A DNA stretch of 44,682 bases, taken from assembly GCA_029547025.1 (NCBI GenBank), contig JAKPQA010000220.1, positions 1-44,682 on the forward strand, in the 5' to 3' direction. The position numbers and the translations under genes were made by a program. The notes beneath the pieces are model-generated. The model worked only from the letters and a program-made list of their open reading frames with translations. It was not told the DNA's origin and ran no database searches. Source of the DNA: Armatimonadota bacterium. Its GTDB lineage: Bacteria; Armatimonadota; Zipacnadia; UBA1398; JAKPQA01. Shown piece after piece: positions 7,588 to 14,601 of this stretch. Numbering within the stretch: position 1 is the stretch's first letter; every line of letters begins with the position of its first letter.

Positions 7588-8400
7588 CTACCCCTCCAGC
7601 GGGCCTCGGATGTCGTAGAGGGCGGCCTGGGCTTGGAGGCGGATGGCTTCCTTGGGGTGGCTCATCAGCTTCTCGAGTTCGGGGATTGCGGGCTTGCCGA
7701 TGGTGGCAAGGGCCAGGCGGGCGGCGTCCTGGACGTCGCCATCGGGATCGCCCAGGAGCTGGGCGAGGGCCGGCACTGCGGGCACGGCGGCGGGGCCCAT
7801 CTTCCCGATGGCCATGGCGGCGGCCCAGCGGACGTGCGGGTCCTTGTGGGCCAGTGCTTCCGAGATGTTCGGCACCGCGTGGTAGGCCTTGCTGTCGGCG
7901 ATCTCGACCAGCGCCCGGGCGACCTCGGAGCGAACCCGGCTCGAGGGGTCCTCGCGCTTCGCCTGGAGCGCATCGGCGGCCGCGGCGGCTCGGATACCCA
8001 GGCTGGCCAGGCCCTTGGCCGCAGCAACGCGGACGGACTCATCGTGGTCATCGAGAGCCGCCGAGAGCGCCGAGACGGCCTCTTCGCCGGCGTAGCCGAT
8101 CAGACCGATGGCGACACAGGCGGCTGCACGGACTTCGGCCGCCTGGTCGGAGACGGCGCCGAGCAGTGCCGGGGCCGCGCCGAGAGATGCCGAGCCGATC
8201 TGCCCCAGGGCGGTTGCGGCCGCCGCGCGGACCTCGTCCTTGGGGTGCTCGAGGCAATCGGTCAGCGCGGGGACGGCGGGGGCGGCCTCGGCGCCCATCT
8301 GGCCGAGCTTCAGCGCGGCACCGTGGACCATGTGCCACGAGGAAACCACCCGAAGGTGTCCGATGAGCCGCTTCATGTGCATGCGAGAGAGAAGGCCCAT
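7588..8400 (-). CDS. HEAT-repeat protein
   Basis: A 270-residue protein made almost entirely of about seven 31-residue HEAT/PBS-lyase-like repeats. Recurring cores are of the type V-R-A-A-A-A-x-A-L-G-x-I-G, with acidic-proline linkers such as HPKDE, DPDGD and HKDPH. Such solenoids are generic protein-binding scaffolds; no enzyme domain, signal peptide or membrane helix is present. The ATG at 8400 is preferred because GGTGGAG lies 6-7 nt upstream; a GTG at 8412 is also in frame. It is a single gene, diverging from the propeller-GDPD gene at 8577 across 176 bp. A consensus promoter at its 3' side points antisense to it. Confidence 0.85.
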   Translation of the reverse strand: MGLLSRMHMKRLIGHLRVVSSWHMVHGAALKLGQMGAEAAPAVPALTDCLEHPKDEVRAAAATALGQIGSASLGAAPALLGAVSDQAAEVRAAACVAIGLIGYAGEEAVSALSAALDDHDESVRVAAAKGLASLGIRAAAAADALQAKREDPSSRVRSEVARALVEIADSKAYHAVPNISEALAHKDPHVRWAAAMAIGKMGPAAVPAVPALAQLLGDPDGDVQDAARLALATIGKPAIPELEKLMSHPKEAIRLQAQAALYDIRGPLEG

Positions 8401-8576
8401 GACTCGCTCCACCCGTGCGCTGTGTGGGTGACCAGTTCGACGGGAAGGGGCAGCGTCCTGCGTGGGGAAGCACCCGGCGGCAGGGGACGGGCACCGGAAG
8501 CCCCTTCCGCGGGAGGTCGCGGCAGGGAGAGGCTCCAGACCCCTCTGTCCCGAAGGGCACTCCGGGAGGTCGTCAC

Positions 8577-10322
8577 ATGAAGCTGCTGCGGTTGCGCACG
8601 GCCTACGACGATGGGCGGCACAACGCCTTCACCGATCTGGCGCGGTGGCGCGATGCGTGGTGGCTCGCGTTCCGCAACGGTGAGAGCCATGTGAGCCCCG
8701 ATGGCGACGTGCTCGTGCTGCGGAGCGAGGACCTCTCGACCTGGGAGCGGGTCGCGCGGCTCGACACCGGCGAGGACGATCGCGACCCGAAGCTGCTGGC
8801 GACGGACGATGAACTCCGTGTCTACTTCGCGAGCTATGACGGCAGCCGGTTCCAGACGCGCCTCTCGCGGACCGACGACGGTTCCGCGTGGACGGCGCCG
8901 GAGGCCATCTACAAGCCCAATGTATGGCTGTGGCGCCCACGGTGGGCGGGCCCGGCGCGGCACGGCGGGCGGGCCTTCTGGTGTGCGGCCTACCACATGC
9001 CCGACGTGACCGACCCGTCGTCATGGCATGTGGACCTGATCGGCTCCGACGATGGAGTCACATGGAAGAAGCGCTCGCTCGTCGCGGCGGAGCACTGCCC
9101 GGATGAGTGTGACCTGTGGATCGACGGGCGCGGCCGGATGCGGGTGATCGCGCGGCGAGACGCCGGCCCTGGGACGGCGCTGCTGGCCGAGGCCGAGCCG
9201 CCCTACGAGGAGTGGACGCTCGCCGACCTGGGTGTCGTCGTCCACGCGCCGGTGGCGCTGGCGGAGGGCGCAGATGGGGGGCTACCGGCCTGGGTAGCCG
9301 GCCGGGCTATCGAGGACGGTGCGGCGCGGACGGCCATCTGGCGGCTGGGCGAGGACGGGCTGACGCACGCGCTCACGCTGCCGAGTGGGGGCGATACGTC
9401 CTACCCGGGCATTGTGGCATCCGATGGCAAGATCATCGTGAGCTACTACTCGCAGCACGAGCATATGGAGCGACCGGGTTACCAGCAGGGATCGGGGCCG
9501 GCCGCGATCTACGTCGCCGAGCTCTCGCCCGGCGGCACACCTGAAGAAGGAGTGGCCCTCATGCCCCCGGCTGATCTGGGTCCGCTGAAGTCTCGGCCGG
9601 TGGTGATCGCGCACCGGGGCTTCTCGGGAATGGCGCCGGAGAACACCCTGGTGGCCTTCCGGCAAGCCCTGGAGCTTGGCTGCGACGCCATCGAGTGCGA
9701 TGTGCACTGCACGGCCGACGGCCATGTGGTGATCATGCACGACGCGACGGTCGACCGTACGACGGACGGCTCAGGGCCGATCTCGGGGATGACGTTGGCC
9801 GAGCTCAAGCGGCTCGATGCGGGCTCATGGAAGGATGCCGCCTACGCCGGTGAGCGCGTGCCGACGCTGGCTGAGGCCCTGAGGCTCATCGGTGACCGCG
9901 CCGGTCTGATCATCGAGATCAAGCAGCCGGGCATCGAGCAGGCGGTCGTCGATGTGGTCCGGGCCGAGGGGGCGCTCCGCCGGGTGTTCGTGTTCTCGTT
10001 CTACCACGAGTCGGTGAAGCGGGTCCGCGCCATCGAGCCGCTGATCCCCTGCGGTTGGCTCACCGGCGGGACCCAGGATCCGTCCGACGAGGCGGCCGCG
10101 GCGCTGGTGGATCAGGTGCTGACGGCCCATGCGTCGATGCTGGCTTCCCACTACCAGGGTGTGACCGATGCCGTGAAGCGGCGCGTCGCGCTGGCCGGGC
10201 TCACCCTGTGCGTGTGGACACTCGACGAGGAGGAAGACTTGCGTACGTGGGTCGCCGCAGGAGCGGATGCCATCGGCAGCAACTGGCCCAACAAGCTACA
10301 GGCGGTGCTCCGGGAGGGCTGA
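8577..10322 (+). CDS. Fusion of a sialidase-like beta-propeller and a glycerophosphodiester phosphodiesterase
   Basis: A 581-residue two-domain protein. Residues 1 to about 318 form a sialidase/exo-glycosidase-like propeller with repeated S-x-D-x-G-x-x-W type turns (SRTDDGSAW, GSDDGVTW). Residues about 341-575 are a GDPD-family TIM barrel: H346-R347-G, PENT (354-357), E373-C-D375 and H388 make up the usual metal and catalytic set, and the end has the family pattern CVWTLDEEEDLRTWVAAGAD. GDPD hydrolyses glycerophosphodiesters to glycerol-3-phosphate and an alcohol. No signal peptide is seen, so it is probably cytoplasmic. The ATG at 8577 has GGGAGG 7 nt upstream; the open frame before it lacks homology. 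Two genes wrongly joined is unlikely, since the linker is continuous. Confidence 0.82.
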   Translation: MKLLRLRTAYDDGRHNAFTDLARWRDAWWLAFRNGESHVSPDGDVLVLRSEDLSTWERVARLDTGEDDRDPKLLATDDELRVYFASYDGSRFQTRLSRTDDGSAWTAPEAIYKPNVWLWRPRWAGPARHGGRAFWCAAYHMPDVTDPSSWHVDLIGSDDGVTWKKRSLVAAEHCPDECDLWIDGRGRMRVIARRDAGPGTALLAEAEPPYEEWTLADLGVVVHAPVALAEGADGGLPAWVAGRAIEDGAARTAIWRLGEDGLTHALTLPSGGDTSYPGIVASDGKIIVSYYSQHEHMERPGYQQGSGPAAIYVAELSPGGTPEEGVALMPPADLGPLKSRPVVIAHRGFSGMAPENTLVAFRQALELGCDAIECDVHCTADGHVVIMHDATVDRTTDGSGPISGMTLAELKRLDAGSWKDAAYAGERVPTLAEALRLIGDRAGLIIEIKQPGIEQAVVDVVRAEGALRRVFVFSFYHESVKRVRAIEPLIPCGWLTGGTQDPSDEAAAALVDQVLTAHASMLASHYQGVTDAVKRRVALAGLTLCVWTLDEEEDLRTWVAAGADAIGSNWPNKLQAVLREG

Positions 10323-10330
10323 GGCGCGTC

Positions 10331-10339
10331 TGGTATACT
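10331..10339 (+). promoter_or_regulatory. Extended -10 promoter for ruvC
   Basis: TGGTATACT fits an extended -10 (TGn plus TATACT) 28 bp before the ruvC ATG and just after the stop of the upstream gene. No good -35 lies 17 bp before it, as is usual for extended -10 promoters. GGGGAGGGG follows as a ribosome-binding region. Confidence 0.4.
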
Positions 10340-10367
10340 GCGGACGGGGAGGGGTCCTTCGCATCCC

Positions 10368-10871
10368 ATGACCATCGCCGGCATTGACCCAGGGCTCAAC
10401 GCGACCGGCTACGGCGTGATCCGCACCGACGCCATGGGCGTGGCGTGGCTTGGCGAGGGCGGTACCATCCGGCCGACGGCCAAGGCCACCCTTGAGTGCC
10501 GGCTCCAGGAGCTCCACCGTGGCATCCGTGAGGTGCTCGAGGAGCATCGTCCCAACGTGGTCGTCGTCGAAGAGCTCTACTCGAAGTACGAGCATCCGCG
10601 TACAGCCATTCTGATGGGTCACGCCCGCGGCGTGGTCTACCTGGCCGCAGCGGAGCTGGGCCTGACGGTGGTCGGCTATACGGCCTCGACGGTGAAGCGG
10701 GCGGTCACCGGCTCGGGCCGGGCGAGCAAGGATCAGGTTCAGCTCATGGTGCAGCGGGCGCTCCGGCTGGCGGAGGCGCCGCAGCCGGATCACGTGTCCG
10801 ACGCGCTGGCGCTGGCGCTGTGCCACGCGAACACGGAGCGGCCGGTGCTGGGGGGGCAGTTGAAACGGTAG
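10368..10871 (+). CDS. ruvC: Crossover junction endodeoxyribonuclease RuvC
   Basis: A 167-residue Holliday-junction resolvase of normal family length. It cleaves four-way DNA junctions as a metal-dependent dimer together with RuvAB. Active-site residues visible are D7 in GIDPGL, E68 in VVEEL, and the C-terminal pair H142 and D145 in PDHVSDALALALCH. Most RuvC proteins, such as that of E. coli, have Asp at the third position; His there is the arrangement known from Thermus RuvC. Start ATG at 10368 with a purine-rich site upstream. ruvA follows on the same strand but is separated by a 332-bp gap that holds an inverted-repeat element. ruvB is not in the window. Confidence 0.95.
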   Translation: MTIAGIDPGLNATGYGVIRTDAMGVAWLGEGGTIRPTAKATLECRLQELHRGIREVLEEHRPNVVVVEELYSKYEHPRTAILMGHARGVVYLAAAELGLTVVGYTASTVKRAVTGSGRASKDQVQLMVQRALRLAEAPQPDHVSDALALALCHANTERPVLGGQLKR

Positions 10872-10896
10872 GGGCGGGAAGGGGGGGCAGAAGGGG

Positions 10897-10907
10897 TCAG
10901 GACCTGA
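10897..10907. repeat. Small palindrome downstream of ruvC
   Basis: TCAGG-A-CCTGA is a perfect short palindrome inside GGGGTCAGGACC, 26 bp after the ruvC stop. The same GTCAGG/ACCC theme recurs at 11843-11854 and in palindromes at 21539-21550 and 21576-21587. It has no T-tract, so I do not call it a terminator. Confidence 0.35.
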
Positions 10908-10960
10908 GGCAGACGGCGCCGTGAGGTAGCCCGGAACGCCCCGCGGCGCGGCAAGCCAAT

Positions 10961-11100
10961 GTGCCACCCTGAGGAGCGCCAGCGACGAAGGATCTCGGCT
11001 GGCAGCCGCCTCGTTGCGCTGGCACAGGTTCGTGTCTTCGGTGGTCAGCCAGTTCGAGCCGAGATCCTTCGCTCCGCGGGTGCTCCGCTGAGGATGACAC
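10961..11100. repeat. Inverted-repeat (MITE/REP-like) element between ruvC and ruvA
   Basis: Left arm 10961-11000 and right arm 11056-11100 are inverted copies: CGAAGGATCTCGGCT (10986-11000) pairs with AGCCGAGATCCTTCG (11058-11072) without mismatch, and the outer ends GTGccACCCTgAG and CTgAGGATGACAC also correspond. A GAGATCCTTCGCT...CTCAGGATGACA arm recurs between genes in many unrelated bacterial genomes, usually as a mobile hairpin. The ~55-bp centre encodes nothing recognisable. It lies between two genes that normally form one operon. Confidence 0.7.
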
Positions 11101-11203
11101 CGTTGTCTGTGCTGTAACGTAGGCTTCGGGGTCGGCCGGGGCCCTGGGTGCGGACCATTTGGGTCACGACTCGCTCCCGCTCGGGTAGGGAGAGCCTTCG
11201 ACA

Positions 11204-11815
11204 TTGATCAGCTATCTACGCGGCGACCTGGTCTCGGTCAACGATGAGGGCGTGGTGCTCGACGTGGCCGGAGTGGGTTACGACGTCCTCGTGGCGCCCA
11301 TTGCGCTCGATCACCTTCGCACCATTGAGCTGGGCACCGAGGTCGTGCTGCTCACCCACCACTACCTGCAGCTCGAGCAGTCGCGCGGCACGCCGGTGCT
11401 GATGGGATTTCGCACGGCCGAGGAACGGGACTTGTGCTTGGCACTAATGGCTGTGATCGGTCCGCGGAGTGCGCTCAAGGCATTGGCCGCACCGGTGGGG
11501 CAGATTGCTCAGAGCATTGAGTTTGGTGATGTGGCCTATATGAAGTCCCTGCCCGGGATCGGACCGCAGAAGGCCAAGGAGATCATTGCCAAGCTGCAGG
11601 GCAGAGTGGCCCGGTTCATCGGCGTTGCTGTCGAACCCGCGGTGGCCGTGGCTCAGCATGGGGCCGACGACCCGGTGTCGGAGGCCATCGACGCACTGGT
11701 CAGCCTCGGCCACAAGCGTGCCGAGGCTGTGCAGGCGGTGAACCGCGCACTGAGGGATGACCCCACGCTTTCGTCGACCCAGGCGATCATCGGGCAGGTG
11801 TACGCGCAGCGGTGA
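11204..11815 (+). CDS. ruvA: Holliday junction branch-migration protein RuvA
   Basis: A 203-residue RuvA of normal length. It binds Holliday junctions as a tetramer and loads the RuvB helicase. Residues 1-65 are the OB-fold domain (MISYLRGDLV, GVGYDVLV). The central helix-hairpin-helix region includes MKSLPGIGPQKAKEIIAKLQGR at about 113-134, quoted here only to mark LPGIG as the DNA-backbone hairpin. Residues about 157-203 form the flexible RuvB-contacting domain (SEAIDALVSLGHKRAEAV). The start is a TTG at 11204; AGGGAGAG lies about 10 nt upstream and the family N-terminus begins exactly there. Weak initiation and the repeat upstream may lower its expression relative to ruvC. Confidence 0.93.
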   Translation: MISYLRGDLVSVNDEGVVLDVAGVGYDVLVAPIALDHLRTIELGTEVVLLTHHYLQLEQSRGTPVLMGFRTAEERDLCLALMAVIGPRSALKALAAPVGQIAQSIEFGDVAYMKSLPGIGPQKAKEIIAKLQGRVARFIGVAVEPAVAVAQHGADDPVSEAIDALVSLGHKRAEAVQAVNRALRDDPTLSSTQAIIGQVYAQR

Positions 11816-11869
11816 TGCATACGGCGGACGGCAGTGATCGATCAGGGGTCAGGGACGAGGGGGCCGAAG

Positions 11870-13855
11870 ATGAGAACCGCGTTTGGGGTCACGTTTGTGC
11901 TTGGGCTGATCATGGGTATCGCCGGCTGCGGGGGCGGTATGCCAGGGAACGGCGACAACAACAACGGTAACAACAACGGTGGCGGCGACACCATGTCGGT
12001 CGCCGAGCGGACCGCGGCGATGGTGGCTGTATCGGCCTATCGTGAGACGCTGGACCCCTCAGACGGTCCGGCGATGGCGCAGGCGCTGGCAACGTACCTC
12101 GGAACGCGCCCGGAGTTCGAAGCATCGGGTGTCTCGGACACGGGAGACGCGTGGGGCCGGTTCACCGATGGCCGGCTGGCGATCCTCATTTGCACCGACG
12201 ACCCGGCCGAAGATGTCGCTGCCGAGGTCACTGATGTGGGCACCCGGGCGCAACGGAGCGGCGTGCCCGCGAACAAGCCCGCCCGGATCCTGCGGTCGAT
12301 GGGGACGGCGTTCCCCGACTGCACCCCGAACCTGCTGAACTGGTTGGGCCAGGCGGGGTACACCAATGCGGGAGGTTCGGCGACCATCGCCAGCCTCAAG
12401 ACGGTCTCGGGGGACGGCGTGTTCTACTTGCACGGGCATGGTGGTGCCGGCGTGGTTCGGGAGGGTACCGCGCCGGCCTATGCGCTTTGGACGCTGGACG
12501 ACTACACGGCGGCCAACGAGGCGGCCTTTGCGGCCGACCTCGATACCAAGGCCGTGTGCTACATGCTGGCACGGCAGGACAAGGACCAACCCGCCGTGTG
12601 GCACTATGCCATCACAGACAAGTTCGTGACCCAGTACATGAGCTTCGGCAAGAACAGCTTCGTGCTGATCCACGGGTGCAACGGCAACTCGGCCTCGGCC
12701 GCCAAGTTCAAGGCGGCATGCTTCGCGAAGGGCGCGTCGCTCTATGCCGGGTGGACCGATGTGGTCATGTCGAACGACTCGGCGCGGGCGTCGCGGTTTG
12801 TGATCGACCGGATGCTCGGCGCCAACCTCTACTCACCCAAGGAGAGCCCCAAGCAGCGGCCGTTTGACTACCAGACGGTCTGGGCCGATCTGACCCGCCG
12901 GGGCTGGGACACGTCGAATGCGCCGGGGCATGGATCCGCCAAGTTCAAGTTCAGCACAAACAGCGGCAGCGACTGTGGCATCCTGGCACCCAGCATCGAG
13001 TTCATCACGCTCTATGAGGCGCCGTTCTACAACACGGCCAAGACGAAGATGGAGATCGCGGGGCTGTTCGGCGATGACCCCGGCGCAAGCCACCGGACGG
13101 TGACCGTCGGCGGCACGACGGTCGACGTGACGGAGTGGGCGGCCGATATGGTCACCTGCGACATCCCGAACTTCGGCCAGGGCTCGGTCGGCGACGTGGT
13201 CGTCGAGGTCGCCGGGCACAGGAGCAACAAGGTGCCGATATCCGAATGGACGATCCCGTTCACCTACACGCGCACGTGGTACGGGTCGTTGACCGACACC
13301 ATTCACTTCACGATCCACCTGAGGGCCGACGTCCACAAGTTCCGCGAGCAACCGGGCAAGACGCCGGTGACTCCGTCGGCCGTTCTGGTCAAGTCCATGG
13401 CCGATAGTGACGGTGACTGGACGTCGGGAGGATCCGGGCACCTCGATAACGACGGCGATGCTGCCAGTATCACGTGGAGCGGGTCGGGCGTCCTCACCGG
13501 CACCGATCCGTGGGCGACCGCGGGGAGTGTCGGTGCGTGGGGCTCGATCGACGTGCAGTCGATGGCGCTGTACCTGTGGTTCTGGACGCTCGCCGACCAG
13601 AAGCAGGTCGACACGGTCTATCCGGGTGGCAGCACTTCGTCGAACACGGAGGTGGTGTCGACGAACTCGCTGCCCGTGTACGACGAGACGGACAACGGCC
13701 CCCATCTCCGGATTCCCCTGACCAGCGACTTCGGCATCGACGCGGGTTCGCGCAACGCGCCGAACCCGCCGGAGTTCCAGTCGGCGACACTGGAGTGGGA
13801 GGCGGCGCCGGTGAGCTACCCACCGGTGGAGAGCGTGCACGCCAGCGGGCGGTAG
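11870..13855 (+). CDS. Lipoprotein with possible caspase-like (C25/CHAT-type) domain and TIG domain
   Basis: A 661-residue predicted lipoprotein: hydrophobic leader, lipobox ending I-A-G-C with the lipidated Cys at 20, then a Gly/Asn-rich spacer (21-40). Around 183-320 is YLHGHGGAG with H188/H190, and VLIHGCNGNSASAAKF with C270, followed by AKGASLYAGWTDVVMSND. A His-Gly motif after a hydrophobic strand and a Cys after a second one are the dyad layout of clan CD peptidases (C25 gingipains, CHAT). Residues about 393-460 look like an IPT/TIG Ig-fold. The C-terminal ~200 residues are unassigned. ATG 11870 has GAGGGGG upstream. Peptidase activity is inference; it may instead be a binding protein. 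It follows ruvA by 54 bp. Confidence 0.6.
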   Translation: MRTAFGVTFVLGLIMGIAGCGGGMPGNGDNNNGNNNGGGDTMSVAERTAAMVAVSAYRETLDPSDGPAMAQALATYLGTRPEFEASGVSDTGDAWGRFTDGRLAILICTDDPAEDVAAEVTDVGTRAQRSGVPANKPARILRSMGTAFPDCTPNLLNWLGQAGYTNAGGSATIASLKTVSGDGVFYLHGHGGAGVVREGTAPAYALWTLDDYTAANEAAFAADLDTKAVCYMLARQDKDQPAVWHYAITDKFVTQYMSFGKNSFVLIHGCNGNSASAAKFKAACFAKGASLYAGWTDVVMSNDSARASRFVIDRMLGANLYSPKESPKQRPFDYQTVWADLTRRGWDTSNAPGHGSAKFKFSTNSGSDCGILAPSIEFITLYEAPFYNTAKTKMEIAGLFGDDPGASHRTVTVGGTTVDVTEWAADMVTCDIPNFGQGSVGDVVVEVAGHRSNKVPISEWTIPFTYTRTWYGSLTDTIHFTIHLRADVHKFREQPGKTPVTPSAVLVKSMADSDGDWTSGGSGHLDNDGDAASITWSGSGVLTGTDPWATAGSVGAWGSIDVQSMALYLWFWTLADQKQVDTVYPGGSTSSNTEVVSTNSLPVYDETDNGPHLRIPLTSDFGIDAGSRNAPNPPEFQSATLEWEAAPVSYPPVESVHASGR

Positions 13856-13892
13856 ACGGACGGCGGATGGCGGATGGCAGTGAGGACCGGGA

Positions 13893-14588
13893 TCAGGGCT
13901 CCGAGGGGAATGGCGGGCGGCCTGAGTTGCCCGAGTCCTGCTCCATCATGAGCCGGACGGCTTCGGCGACGGCCTTGCCGAGCTTGGCGTGCTCTGGGGC
14001 CTCGAAGTGAATGCCGTCGAGGTCGCTGGTGGTGATGATCTCGCCGGCATCCAGGAAGCCGCAGCCGCGCTCTTCGGCTTGGGCGCGGTAGTAGCGGCCC
14101 ATGAGCCGTGACTTCTCCTGCGCACCGGCGAACATGGTGGCGAAGGCGGTCAGCTTCCCGACCGGGGCCGGGGCGAGTAGGAGCACTTCCGGCGCGCCAC
14201 CGCCGGGGCCAAAGGGGCAGGCGCGGACCATGTCGATGAGCTGGCCGCAGGCGCGGGCGATGTCTTCGGCCGGCAAGGAGAAGCGAGCCTTGAGGTCATT
14301 CACACCCAGGGCGAGCACGACCAGGTCAACCGGGTGGTGGCTCTCGAGACACGGTAGCAGGTAGCGGGCGCCATTCTTGCCGTGACCGCCTGGCGCGAAC
14401 CGCGTGCCCTCGATGGGGTCATCCCACACCGTGGTGCGGCCGTTCTGGCCCTCGGCGATGACGCAGTAATCGTGGCCGAGTTCGGCCTGGAGCACACCGG
14501 TCCAGCGTTGCTCGGCGGGAAGTCTCTGCCCCGACGCGGGGTCGTAACCCCAGGTGTTGGAGTCGCCGAAACACAGCACGGTCTTCAT
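13893..14588 (-). CDS. SGNH/GDSL hydrolase (arylesterase/lipase-like)
   Basis: A 231-residue esterase without signal peptide. All four SGNH blocks are visible: FGDSNTWG with nucleophile S10, EGQNGRTT (block II Gly 47/50), LGVNDLK with N97, and SDLDGIHF with D191 and H194 as the catalytic Asp-x-x-His. The GDSNTWGYDP start and the length match the arylesterase-type subgroup that deacylates small esters and acetylated sugars. The ATG at 14588 follows GAGGG at good distance. It is the last gene of the minus-strand envelope cluster, 13 bp after the propeller gene, so it may act on an acylated saccharide, though its location appears cytoplasmic. Confidence 0.88.
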   Translation of the reverse strand: MKTVLCFGDSNTWGYDPASGQRLPAEQRWTGVLQAELGHDYCVIAEGQNGRTTVWDDPIEGTRFAPGGHGKNGARYLLPCLESHHPVDLVVLALGVNDLKARFSLPAEDIARACGQLIDMVRACPFGPGGGAPEVLLLAPAPVGKLTAFATMFAGAQEKSRLMGRYYRAQAEERGCGFLDAGEIITTSDLDGIHFEAPEHAKLGKAVAEAVRLMMEQDSGNSGRPPFPSEP

Positions 14589-14601
14589 GGCAACACCCTC
14601 T

